The notes beneath the pieces are model-generated. The model saw only the letters and a list, made by a program, of their open reading frames with translations, searched no databases and had not been told where the DNA came from. The position numbers and the translations under genes are program-made. DNA of 64,000 bases, from assembly GCA_030998225.1 (NCBI GenBank), contig JAPYXD010000171.1, positions 930,001 through 994,000 on the forward strand, given 5' to 3'. This document shows, piece after piece, positions 54,116 through 64,000 of this stretch. The stretch's first letter is position 1. Each line of letters opens with the position of its first letter. The DNA comes from Diplolepis rosae (taxonomy: Eukaryota; Arthropoda; Insecta; Hymenoptera; Diplolepididae).

Positions 54116-54747
54116 TTATTAAATCGAAGCCCGAGTTCTCAGAAATAACTTAATAAATTTTTGATCAATTTATTATCACACCCTTCTAAATTATTCACGG
54201 CATTCAAAATGAAACCTATTTCGAAAGAATACATTTGATTGTAATGAAATAATATGATCTATTTTTTATTTCAGACAAGCGGTTCTCAATCACGTGCGCC
54301 TACGAAAAAAGATATCCGTCTTTTGCGCTGAGAAAACTTAAGTTTTGTTTTTGCGCACGTGGTTTTACTCTATTTATTTTGCTCTCAAATATTTTTTAAC
54401 TTTCTTCTGTGCTGAAAAAATTTGTGTTTCTTTTACACGCAGACTTTTTATCTGTGGCTTTAAGACTATATACCGGAAAAATTGCTGGACTCTTTTTAGT
54501 TATTCCCGAAATCGTATAGTATTCGTCTTGTTGGATACGTTTGAACAGAAAATAAATTTTTCTTGTATCCTAGATTTAGGTACGAAGTTCCGGACTTCTT
54601 CCGAAACAAAGTTTCTCCGCGTAGTAGAATAAACCCCTTCACTGTCAGACGAAAAAGAACATATCGTGCTAAAAATGCCTTCGAGAAAAAATACTTCGAA
54701 ATAACGTTATATTCCCAAGGTAAATGTTTTTGGGCTCGCTCAATCCA
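54116..54747. other. No gene recognised
   Basis: Several overlapping open frames (54345-54632 on plus, 54496-54768 on minus) have no known content. An acceptor-like TTTTTATTTCAG at 54263-54274 precedes a short open stretch, but nothing ties it to a gene. Confidence 0.35.
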
Positions 54748-55085
54748 AATCTGAATTTGGATTTTCAAAATTCAAAATGGCGGATCCAATATGGTGGACC
54801 AAAATTATCAGAAATGTTTAGAATTTGATCGGAAAGTTCATATTCAGATTTTTGAAGTTGGTTAACTAAAAATGTAATATATCCAGTGTGGTATAACAAG
54901 TTCTTAGTAAACAAAAGATAAAAAATGGTAGTATTAGGGTATGTTACAGAGAATTTTTATGAATAGTTCTAAACATTTTTGATAATTTTTTTCTACCATA
55001 TTGAATCCACTATTTTGAATTTTGAAAATCCAACATCATATTTGAATTCAGCGACCCCAAAATCTTTAATGTGCTCATACACTAT
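54748..55085. repeat. Inverted pair of ATGGCGGATCCAATATGG units
   Basis: Left unit TTTTCAAAATTCAAAATGGC then GGATCCAATATGGTGGACC (+) and the right inverse (54965-55085) enclose about 140 bp. The right unit also shows the GGGGTCGCTGA block of the tandem units at 14974-15215. Confidence 0.68.
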
Positions 55086-55744
55086 TAAATCGGTTGACAT
55101 TAAATTATTTTCTCTTGGGATACCCACATATGTCACGAAGTAAAAGTGGTGCGACATATATGTGTCACTGCCAGTAAACAGGTTAACCGATAATGTGGTG
55201 ACCCGTATAGCAAGCAAAATTTTTGGTTGAATCAAGTAAATATTTTTCCCAGTTTATCAAATGCACTAATCCAAAAGTCAGGCTTTATAGAAGCCATGCA
55301 TAACACTCGGATGGGTCTAAAACTTTTATAGGTTGGTCGTGACGCTACGCTGCGCTAAGGGCTCTTGTAGGTGTGTCAAAGGTGGTGAAGGAGGGAAAGT
55401 GGAACAGGGGGTAGAAGTCTATGTGTATATATCTAAAAGAAGCACCACTTTAAATTTCTCTAGAGATCTTCAGTGCCAGTACTTCATCCTTGCTAAGAAC
55501 CATACTGCATTTTTTTCTGTAGGACAGTCCCCAATAGATAGTCATTTTCGGGATGAACTAGAGAGACTTTTATTTACGTGCCCACTTGCTAAAAAATTAC
55601 TAATGAGGGTTTGAGCTTTCACTTTAAGTCATATGAACAAAAATAGTTTCGGAATATATCTACTTATATATTAAATATATGTCGTCGCTCCCAAAAACAA
55701 TAAAAATTTGTTCTTAATAAATTAATATTTATGATTCTTTTATG
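55086..55744. other. No gene recognised
   Basis: A 93-codon plus-strand frame at 55333-55614 lacks a recognisable domain. Confidence 0.35.
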
Positions 55745-56184
55745 TAAGGTCTTCTTGTTAGAGAGACCTTGAGTTTCGACTCTGATCCATGGTCCAAGAA
55801 GCCTCCTTACAGCTCCCTCGACGTCCTCCGACTGGGTAACAAGTCCGCGATCTTGACCTCGATCCGGGGGATAAGATGAAGAACAGTCCCGCTGGCTTCA
55901 ACAGCCTCTTTGAAGGCGGTATCCAGCCGCCCTATGCCGTCTTTGGAACATTCCAGTTCCACCAGTAAATACCCACGTCGGCTTTGCCTACGACAATATT
56001 GGAGTGCAATCTCTGCACCGTCAAGAGCGCTTTTTGAATGCTTTTTCTGATCGGTAGGAACATATTCTTCTTGCTTGAGGAGAAGTCCTTTATTTCAAGC
56101 AGGACCTCCTTCAAGTGTAGTTGACACTTTTGCTTGACGGTTGTTCCTTCGAGACTATCCCTAGAACATTGTCCGTGACTACCT
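55745..56184 (-). pseudogene. Non-LTR retrotransposon ORF1 (Gag-like) fragment
   Basis: Combining minus frames gives KAFKEAVEASGTVLHLIPRI and EVKIADL, preceded by LVELECSKDGIGRLD and followed by a SEDVEGAVRR block. Insect R1/I-type LINE ORF1 proteins have this order just before their CCHC knuckles (LvEv...; IPk..veIrdLd...t.eEv..al). Two or three frameshifts are needed, and no knuckles are present. It is GC-richer than its flanks. It abuts the foldback at 56186. Confidence 0.5.
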
Positions 56185-56185
56185 A

Positions 56186-58080
56186 CACTACCGTCGGAAA
56201 TTGTGCGCACGGTGCTTGTGAGCGCTATTAAAAATCACTGCTGATTTTGAACCTCGATATCTTGGTGAAAAAAAGTTATAGGACATATTTAAAAAAAGCA
56301 GTTGGAAAGCTTATAAAATTCCGCGTCTAGTGATGCTCAACAAATATTTTTTTGACCTTCTGAAAATAATACAGCACGTGAGGAGTAAAAAAGAAAAATT
56401 CTCTACCTCAACATCAACTTTTAGCATGGCCTAGGGAAAATGTTTCCAAAATCTGAAAATTATACGACATAGAGTCTAAAATCTTATCTTTAATTTAAGG
56501 GGGTCTTCTACCTTGTGGCTTCATTTTTGACACTGTTTTTTAAATATTAGTTAAAGGAAAACTAAAAACGCAATCGAGATGCGGTTTGTTGCATTCAACT
56601 TGTTTATTTAAATACATTTAACACTAATTTTACTGAAAATTTGCCGTCTTTGATTTGACCGTGACTTGACCTTGAAGTGTCCCTTGCAAAAAATGCATAC
56701 ACAAATGGTTGACACGATTCAGCTCATAAAAATCGTCTGAAACAAAAAAATCAAAATGATTTAGTTTTTTTATCACCTTGGCTATCGTTTGACAGATGGG
56801 ATTTTCAAAATTTGAAAATTTCGCAGAACAGTCAACTTAAAAAAAAAAATTTTTTTTTTTTCCACGTTTTCGAGGTTAAAAACATCTGTAAAAATTGTTT
56901 AAATAAAAAAATCTAAAATGCATCTGTCAGGCGATAGGCACATGTTTTTCACAAATTTTGATATATAACTTCAATTAATCAATCAATTAGTTTCCGAGAT
57001 ATCATGTCAACCAGTTACCAAAACGCAACTTTTGGGAAATCGCATTTAAAGATATTCATGCATGAATCGCGGAGTGGAGCGGAGCTATATTTGACGGCTC
57101 TGGAAACCCCGAAATAATAAGATTTCAGCTATATCCTTTTAAGGGTATATTCCTATCACCTTCTGGGTTGGAAAATTAAAAAAAAAAAAAATCTAATTTT
57201 TTGAACCAACAAAGTAGAAGACCCCCTTAAGCCAAGAAAACTTAAAAAATATTCATGGGTACCCGAGATACGATTAAAAATGTTCAATCGTATCTGAGTT
57301 AAATTTTAATCGATGATCACGGTTCTCGGCCGGTTTGTTGCTCTTCTCCTTCGTTGAGGCAGAACCGAAATGGCTACGCACAAAGGTGGCGCTTAAGTGG
57401 AGCCCTCTTATATGTATTTTTGATTCTGTTCATTAGTAATTTTTATTTCTAATTATTCTAAATTTAAAAAAATATTTATTGTTATTTGTGATTATTGAAA
57501 ATTATTCAAATCCAATATTATCCCCATATTAACGAATAGAACAATGATATGTAAACATTTTTTATTTCTTAAAATTCTTATAAACTAGAACATTAATAAA
57601 AATTTCAATAGTCATTATAAATATCAACTAAGAATGAAAGAAAAGGAAATAAAGGAAAAACATTCTTAGATCAAAGAACATATAAGAGAGCTCCACTTAA
57701 GCGCCACCTTTGTGCGTGGCCTATTCGGTCCTGCCTCAACGAAGGAGGGGAGCAACACGTCGACCGAGAGTCGTGATCGTCGATTAAAATTCAACTCAGA
57801 TACGATTAAGCATTTTTAATCGTATCTCGGGTACCCATGAATATTTTTGAAGTTTTTCTGGCTTAAATTAAAGGCAAGATTTTAGACTCTATGTAGTATA
57901 ATTTTCAGATTATGGAAAAATTTTCCCTAGGTCATGCTAAAAGTTGAAGTTGAGGTAGAGAATTTGAGAAAATCTTGAATTTTTTTTTTTTAACTCCTCA
58001 CCGAGACATCGTGATTCAAAGTCAGCAGTGATTTTTAATAGCGCTCACAAGCACCGTGCGCACAACTTCCGACGGTAGTG
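56186..58080. mobile_element. Large foldback transposon, TA target, 1.9 kb
   Basis: Ends CACTACCGTCGGAA and inverse are flanked by TA. The right arm (57660-58080, about 420 bp) pairs with the left arm, which is split into 56186-56498 and 57227-57420 by a nested TTAA MITE. Arms share GTGCGCACGGTGCTTGTGAG, TAGCATGGCCTAGGGAAAAT-type and GGTACCCGAGATACGATTAA-type blocks. The centre (57421-57660) is AT-rich. It encodes no transposase. Confidence 0.82.
56499..57226. mobile_element. TTAA-target MITE with GGGGGTCTTCTAC ends, 728 bp
   Basis: Ends GGGGGTCTTCTACYTTGT and its inverse, each next to TTAA (56495-56498 and 57227-57230). The other foldback arm preserves the empty site with one TTAA, so a piggyBac-type TTAA duplication is directly shown. 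It is AT-rich with no coding capacity. Confidence 0.88.
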
Positions 58081-58082
58081 TA

Positions 58083-58833
58083 TTTAGTTTTGTATCCGTA
58101 TTCAGTAGTAACCCTCGGTACAGGGGTCTTCTATCCACAACCCGAGGACGCGCCCGGTCGCCTGTTCTAAGGCCCCCTGATCGGTTTACGAGAAAACCAA
58201 TGCAGTAGTTGAAAGTGTTTAGCACTGGTTTGTCTGAAGTCCGCGGCACTAATTATTTCTCTCCATGTATCAAATGATTCTCCACATAATGTCGTACTTC
58301 AAATGGCATCCGAAGATTTCAAGTACCCTGAATTCGACAAATGATTTTCAAAGCTATTGAAACTATTTCTAATAGTATGGTAATACTTGAGCCAGGAGTG
58401 CAAAGATGAAAAAATCAAAACCTCCACAAGTTGTGACAAATCCCACTCTTCAAGAATATTTTTCACAAAGTGGTGATAATGAGAGTAAGCTCAACTGATT
58501 TCAGTTCAGAAAAAACACTAATTAAGAGACATCAGACACTACAAAAGAAATGATTCACGTCCGCCATTGCAGGTTAACAATTATTTGATGATTTTTTGCG
58601 CATACGTCATTAGATTCTGCAATATTAGATAGTAGCTGCAAAATTTGTATGGTACGGTCTATAGTTTTAATGAGTAATCATTCAACGTATAAAATAAAAG
58701 TATTGTGTATTGAAGCTAAGTTGGCACCATTGTCCTCTATACTAACGTCGAGTTCGAGCGCGATCTGTCATTTAGTTTGTTCACAGTTCTCGATGCTGTC
58801 AGTTTGTCTCAAGTGTGTTTCGCGATTTTTCAA
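58083..58833. other. No gene recognised; start is the mariner 5' region
   Basis: A short frame at 58407-58499 (MKKSKPPQVVTNPTLQEYFS...) ends at a donor-like GAGAGTAAGC and could be a stray exon, but no partner was found. The last 150 bp are presumably mariner 5' UTR and terminus, not resolved. Confidence 0.35.
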
Positions 58834-59691
58834 ATGGATAAGAATATCCAACAAAGAATTTGTCTCAAATTTTGCATCGCAAATGGAATTTCGTGTGCGA
58901 AATCGCTGAAAATGTTACAGAAGGCTTACGGTGAATCGACATTATCAAAAACACGCGCATATGAGCGGTACAGTGCATTTAAAAGCAGTCGAGATGTGGT
59001 GGAAGATTTGCCTCGCTCTGGTCGGCCATCAACGTCTTCAGCTGAAGTTAACATCGCTAAAGTGAGGGTAATAGTGACTGGAAATCGTAATTTAAGTTTA
59101 TATATATAATAATATATGAACTGAACTTTCTATGTCGTAAGAATCAATTCGTACCATTTTAAACGATTGTTTGGGCGTGGAACGCGTTGCTGCTCGACTA
59201 CACTGAGAAAAAAATACTATTGAATCAATAGCATTTCTTTCCAAAAGCATGTATATCACGGATTCAAATCAATATGCTATAGAATTAGTAACATATTTAT
59301 TGGTTCTTGTAGTATATTTTTATGAATTCATAGTATACAAGTATATGCTTTTGGAAAGAAATGCTTTTGATTCCATAGCATATGTTTCTCAGTGTAGTTC
59401 CGAAAGACCTAAATTTTCTTCAAAAACTCAACAAATATCATCGAACAACCACCGTATTCACCTTATATGGCTCCGGCCAACTTTTTTCTCTTTCAGAAAC
59501 TCAAATTACCGCTTCGAGGCACCCGTTTTCAGTCCACAGAAGACATAAAAAAGAATTCGCGGCGAGAACTTGAATCGATTTCGAAAAATGCGTTTAAAAA
59601 ATGTTTTGATGATTGGATTATTCATTGGCATAAGTGTATTATTTCGGGACGTGCCTACTTTGAAGTCGATAAAATAAATTTGGGTGAATAA
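58834..59691 (+). pseudogene. Mariner transposase, core deleted and MITE-interrupted
   Basis: The N-terminus is well kept: MDKNIQQRICLKFCIANGIS, KAYGESTLSKTRAYERYSAF and EDLPRSGRPSTSS. Around 59140-59198 ESIRT..NDCLG.ERVAARL continues across a MITE (59201-59394) into VPKDLNFLQKLN. The region with the first two catalytic Asp residues is deleted, and the frame resumes with EQPPYSPYMAPANFFLFQKL, where both SPD and the third catalytic Asp (AP.D) are changed (Y and N). The C-terminus IIHWHKCIISGRAYFEVDKI to the stop at 59691 is intact. Confidence 0.85.
59201..59394. mobile_element. TA-target MITE with CACTGAGAAA ends, 194 bp
   Basis: Inverted ends CACTGAGAAA and inner arms ATTTCTTTCCAAAAGCAT/ATGCTTTTGGAAAGAAAT lie between TA at 59199-59200 and 59395-59396. 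Deleting it plus one TA restores the mariner codons ...AARL-VPKD... in frame, which verifies both boundaries. Its ends match those of 36684-37406. Confidence 0.9.
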
Positions 59692-59740
59692 TAAATAGTT
59701 TGGGTTTTATTGACTAATTCTCGGTCCTTTTTTGACAGAA

Positions 59741-59806
59741 TGTATATACATATATATACATATACGTATGTACAAACATATATGCATATGATAAATACAT
59801 ATATAC
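59741..59806 (+). repeat. ATAC/ATAT-rich microsatellite
   Basis: Irregular TATATACATATA/CATATATGCATATG words. Confidence 0.7.
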
Positions 59807-59986
59807 ATTTTTCTGGCCGTCATATTATTTGCATTATTTTTACTGGTGATAAAGCGTTTTGCTTTACAATAAATCAAAGTGTTCATCAAATAAGTGGAAT
59901 TCATTGTGCATTATTGTACATACAGTAAAATTATCAACATCATCCAAAAGATTTCAATTGAATTAGTTTTCATGAATTCCTTACTA

Positions 59987-60992
59987 TTGGGTTGTCCCAG
60001 AAGTAATTGCTGATTTTTTCATACAAATTGAACACATTTTAAATACAAGGAATGAACTTTAATCAATGATAAAGTTTCTATTTCGTTCAATGACCTTTTG
60101 CCATCTTTCTGGTAACTTCATGATTCTACGCTCATAGAACTTTTGGTCTTTATCGACAAAAAACTGAACCGAGTGCGATTTCACAGCTTCATCATCATTG
60201 AAAGTTTTACCACACCTTTTCAATCCCACCAAACAGACAGCACAATCTTTTTTTGATGAAATTCAGTTTTCGTTGTTGTTTGTAGTTGTTCATCTTACTT
60301 GGGCCATGATCGTTTTCGAACGACGTTATTGTAAACAGTCCATTTTTCATCACCAGTGATAATTCGTTTAAAGAAAAGGATCGAATTCATTGCGTTTAAG
60401 ATGCAAATCACAAGCGTTGCTGCGTTTTGTTAAATGAGTTTCTTTCAATTCATGTGGGGTCCAAATATCAAGTTTTTTAACGAGTCCAAGACGATGTATA
60501 TGATGATCGATTGTTGATTTTGGTATTTTTAACATTTCTTCAATTTTTTGAACAGTTACATAACGATCCGATTCGATTATGGCTTTGATTTGGTCATCAT
60601 CAACTTAATTTGGCCGATCTGAACGTTACTCATCTTTGAGTGAAAAATCCCCAGAACGAAATTCATCAAACCAATTTCGACACTGTCTGTCTTTTAACGC
60701 TTCCTCACCATACACATCACGTAACTTTTCAGCAGCTTGTGCTGCGTTCTTTCCTTTACAGAAATAAAAAAGCAGAATATGACGAAAATTCTCGTTTTTA
60801 CACTCCATCTTAAAGTTGATGTAAAACTAACAACTGTAAACGAAATTTCGCGCAATTTGTTTGTAAAGTAAACTAAAAGTGACAGCTATCAAATGCCAGA
60901 ATGAAAAAATTATGACATTGAAAGGAGCCATTAAAAAATATGGTCAAAGGCATCTATATGTGGAATCGGCAATTAATTCTGGGACGACCCAA
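59987..60992 (-). mobile_element. Mariner (cecropia/Hsmar1-like), 1006 bp, internally deleted
   Basis: Ends TTGGGTYGTCCCAGAA.TAATTGC are inverted and flanked by TA (59985-59986 and 60993-60994). The first bases resemble Hsmar1-type termini with TAATTGC. It is about 280 bp shorter than a full mariner. Confidence 0.87.
60059..60808 (-). pseudogene. Cecropia-type mariner transposase, internally deleted
   Basis: Starts MECKNENFRHILLFYFCKGK, NAAQAAEKLRDVYGEEALKD and NWFDEFRSGDFSLKDE, then a stop where SGRP is expected. It continues through DRYVTVQKIEEMLKIPKSTI, DHHIHRLGLVKKLDIW and TPHELKETHLTKR. The middle third, including all catalytic Asp blocks, is mostly lost or scrambled. KSHSVQFFVDKDQKFYERRI and MKLPERWQKVIERN form the intact C-terminus to TAA at 60059. 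It is of the SETMAR-like subfamily by resemblance. Confidence 0.82.
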
Positions 60993-60994
60993 TA

Positions 60995-62157
60995 AGTCTT
61001 GCATTTAGCAGATTTCATTATTGCATGTATTGTTTTTTATTACTCGAAATCACGCTTACCGTAGGTAATCGATTTATAAATCGTTTTCGAGTTTAGGTCT
61101 AAGAATAATCTCATCGAAAACGACTAATCTAGTTCAGAGAATTTGCGCGGTAACATTTACCACCTTTCCCATTTCTATCGGTCTAATACTCTATTCCACT
61201 GAATATCAATTCTGTTCAGCCCACTTGACAGCGTATCTGTTTTAAGTAATTTTGTATTTAAAATTTTAGATGGATCTTATTTTAATGCAGATGATTTCTT
61301 CATTACAGAACTAATGGAAGTCTAACCACAAACTTTTGTTCACTTCATTATTTTAAAATTCTAAATCGTGCATGGAGAAAATTTCTTGGTCAAGCTTTCC
61401 CAAATTTTTTGGCAGTGTTCGGATATCTGAACACTATAGAAGGGTTTACTTTCATTACAGAAGATTTTTCCAATACCATAGTTAATCTTAAGTGGCTTGA
61501 AGCTTGAAATTAACGGGAATGTCCATATTCACGAGAAATATTTTTGTATTGTTTGTTTTCTAGAATACTTTACAATATAATATTTAAATAAGGGAAATTA
61601 TGTTCAGGTAGGGAAAGAAACGATTGAAGGGAGGTGTACGCTTGGAATTTTTGTATTATTGTTTCGTTAAAATGTGTTAAAAGCAAAAGAAAAAGATAGA
61701 ATAAAAAATAAGAATTAAAAAGTAAAGATGAACCTACTGAGAAAGAAGTTCTAACGAAGAGGTTGAATGTGAAGTGAGGGATCTATTCAAGCAACGAAAA
61801 CATTAACGTAGCAAGCAAGGCAGACCATCCAAAAGAAAACCATTAAGTGCTTCTATAGAATAGAAAAAAAAACAGATGCTGAAGAGCGGGATATACGTGT
61901 CTAGCAAGGGATGAGTCTTTCTTCGTTGGATCGTTTCGACGATACCATGCCATGCCGTTTCCATTATAAGATGGATCGTTCTCTCTGTCGTCTGCAACAG
62001 TGACGAGCACCCGCTACCCTAAGTTGTCATTAGGATTCCATTTTCAAAACATTCCATCAGATCACTATGATGGATCGTACTTCTCACCTACTTAACAGAT
62101 ATTGACACTACTCTCTACCAATGTAAGGCCCACCTGCTCTTAAGGGGAGAGCCTGGT
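60995..62157. other. No gene recognised
   Basis: AT-rich DNA; a 64-codon minus-strand frame (61803-61997) has no known content. Confidence 0.4.
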
Positions 62158-62161
62158 TTAA

Positions 62162-62516
62162 GGGCATGCGATACATAAGAGATAAGCAAAATTTATATTT
62201 TAGGTTTCTACATGTTTGTGTCTAAAGTACATCCAATTTTCTTTCCAAAATTTTGAAAATGGTAGTGAAGATAAATACGGACGTAGATTGACTACTTTTG
62301 GTTCAAAAATTTTAAAATAGTTTAATTTTAGCAATATATATCGAAAACTTTTTTTCATTTTTGAAACTAAAATTAGTCTATCTACGTCCGTTTCTATCTT
62401 CTCTATCATTTCTCAAATTTTGAAACCAAAATTCAATGTATTTTGGATGTAAACATGTAGAAACTGAACCAAATTGTTCACAAGAACTTGCTATTTTTCT
62501 CATTTATCACATGCGC
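62162..62516. mobile_element. GGGCATGYGATAC foldback MITE, copy 3
   Basis: Left TTAAGGGCATGCGATAC and right TTATCACATGCGCTAAA ends are inverted. Long arms carry GACGTAGATTGACTACTTTT and its near inverse around a short centre. This is the most complete copy of the family also at 31158 and 31600. Confidence 0.75.
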
Positions 62517-62773
62517 TAAAGGCGCCAAAATTTGCATGATGTTTTGCAATATCTTTTTAACTGTAAATTATATGAATTAATTCGAGAACTTTTTAGCTGT
62601 GTAATTAGAGATGAAAACTTCTGGAGAAAATTGTTTTCATTGCCGATTAATCATGTTAAACAATACAAATGGGTAATTGTTCACGGCACCACGCTGCTGA
62701 AGACCTCTCTACTGTATACATGATGGCAGTCGCTCTATTAATCTAAAGCATATGAACCGTAATAATATAATAC

Positions 62774-64000
62774 TCGATCGTCGCGCTGCGCGCTCCGTTC
62801 TTTCTGGACCTCGCGCTTCGCGCTCGGTCTTGTGCTCTTGGCATACGTTTAAGTTTATTTCTTATAATTTAATACTGAAGCTCAAACCAATTTAATGATA
62901 TTAAAGATGATGTAAATTAGTCATTTTCTCAAAGTCACTCTATTTCTTTTTGAATTTAAGTGAAACAGGAAATTCAATTTACTTAAGGCTCTATCGGCCT
63001 TAAGGAACACATTCTCATCATGACACTCGCGCTTCGCGCTCGATTTTCTGTATGCATTTTTGTAACTTTTTAATAAATTACATGATTATAGATAAATTTA
63101 TTTTCTTCCAAATATCTCAAAAAAGAAAAACAATCGTAGACTTTATTTAAGGAAACGATTTTGCAGAACAACGCTTATTTCGTATCTCACATATTTTGGT
63201 GAAACAAATCGAATTTTTTCAATATTAAAAATCAAAAAATTAAAATATACATCCTGTCGAGAAATTTCTCGATAAGAATGTGTAGACCTTATTTAGCCAA
63301 ACAATTTTTCATCTCAAAGTTTTTTTTGTATCTCACATATTTTGTCTAAAAAATGGAATTTTTGAATTTTAATCGTATTTTTTGGAATTGAAACGAAAAA
63401 TATATCTTTTATCAGAAACTGTGTGAGACAAAACTTGTAGATCTTTTTGAAACGAACAACTTTGTATTCTTACGTTTTTTCCCTATTTTACATATTATTG
63501 TTAAAAAATAGAATTTTGGATTTTCAATAGTTTTTTTTTAATTAAAAAGAAAAATATGCATCTTATGAAAAAGTGTTACAATTCAAATTTGTAGGATTTT
63601 ATGTAGAAAATAATATTGTATCATAACGTTTTTTCGTATCTCGTATAATTTAACTGGAAAATGGTATTTTGATATTGACTTTTTTCGAATTTGAATATGC
63701 TGTAACATTTCTAATTTTGATTTAATCAAAAAATGTTGTGGGGATAATTTGTAGAGATTTATCAGTACTATCAAAAGCCAGTATTGAAATTTTTGATTTT
63801 TTCAAAAAAATATTTTCAAAAACACAAAAGCAGTGCTCAATCCCTCAGTTTTGATTGGATGTGGCTGGTTAACGAACTTGTCCTTACTTTTTCGGCTCCG
63901 ATAAAGTGTACCAAAGCTCAATTCAATCTGATAATTCTATCGAGAGTTATGCTGCACACGACCTACAGACAGACAGACAGACAGACACTTTCGTAAAAAC
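62774..64000 (-). mobile_element. Helentron/HINE-like 1.4-kb repeat, copy D, cut by window end
   Basis: On the minus strand the copy runs in from beyond the window. It lacks the last 70-80 bp, including the terminal hairpin, which end at 62774 within the GC-hairpin cluster. (TCTG)5 lies at about 63966-63988. It is nearly identical to copy C over most of its length, including the GGCATACGTTTAAGTTTATT stretch, so C and D are recent relatives. Confidence 0.77.

Noticed and set aside
54275..54340. Next exon of the Ig gene after the acceptor TTTTTATTTCAG
   Set aside because: The phase can be matched, but the translated sequence does not continue an Ig fold (no Y-x-C strand), and it is 50 kb away.

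Overview
The window looks like a transposon-saturated stretch of an insect nuclear genome. It is strongly AT-rich and almost devoid of host coding sequence. It carries mariner, pogo-like, hAT-like, Mutator-like, CACTA-like and piggyBac-like remnants, tRNA-derived SINEs, Penelope-like elements, a LINE fragment, and gypsy/errantivirus-like remains with an Env-type ORF. The order of insect cannot be fixed from the sequence alone. The only convincing host coding piece is one Ig-domain exon at 3942-4104 (+) with clean splice sites, so much of the window may be intron or intergenic DNA around that gene.

Layout. 0.8-3.3 kb: a pogo-like deletion derivative with perfect 27-bp inverted repeats, and a decayed DDE/SWIM-type transposase. 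5.7-13.4 kb: a mariner, then a 6.6-kb element (6479-13122) with terminal repeats starting CCC, a broken TNP2/CACTA-like transposase, and a divergent spliced ORF. That element is itself hit by a mariner and a foldback element. 14-18 kb: a SINE, satellite-like repeats and two inverted copies of a small acidic ORF. 18.8-26.2 kb: a gypsy element interrupted by a poly(A) retroposon, then Penelope-like remains and a second SINE. 27.7-35.8 kb: a nested complex in which a 4.1-kb element with about 500-bp inverted repeats encloses a hAT-like element and has a 1.4-kb repeat inserted in its right arm. 36-44 kb: mostly MITEs. 44-49 kb: a piggyBac/gypsy/Env mosaic and another 1.4-kb repeat. 50-64 kb: a Mutator-like transposase, a Penelope endonuclease, a LINE ORF1, a 1.9-kb foldback with a TTAA MITE in one arm, two mariners, and a fourth 1.4-kb repeat running off the window end.

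The most notable system is the 1.4-kb repeat family, with full or long copies at 27694-29036, 34183-35604, 47897-49320 and 62774-64000 and decayed pieces at 40577-41060 and 51594-51760. It starts ACATTCTCATC and ends with the inverse of that motif followed by a terminal hairpin GCCCGCGAAGCGGGC. It sits in A/T homopolymer runs without an obvious target duplication and carries a (TCTG)n tract, internal repeats of about 150 bp and a cluster of GAA-loop GC hairpins. This architecture matches Helentron-associated rolling-circle elements (HINE/DINE-like).

Several insertions can be proved from the window itself because an empty-site copy survives. The 1.4-kb repeat can be compared with the intact arm of its host element. 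The TTAA MITE can be compared with the opposite foldback arm. A TA MITE sits inside a mariner reading frame, and a poly(A) insert in gypsy is bounded by a 15-bp duplication.
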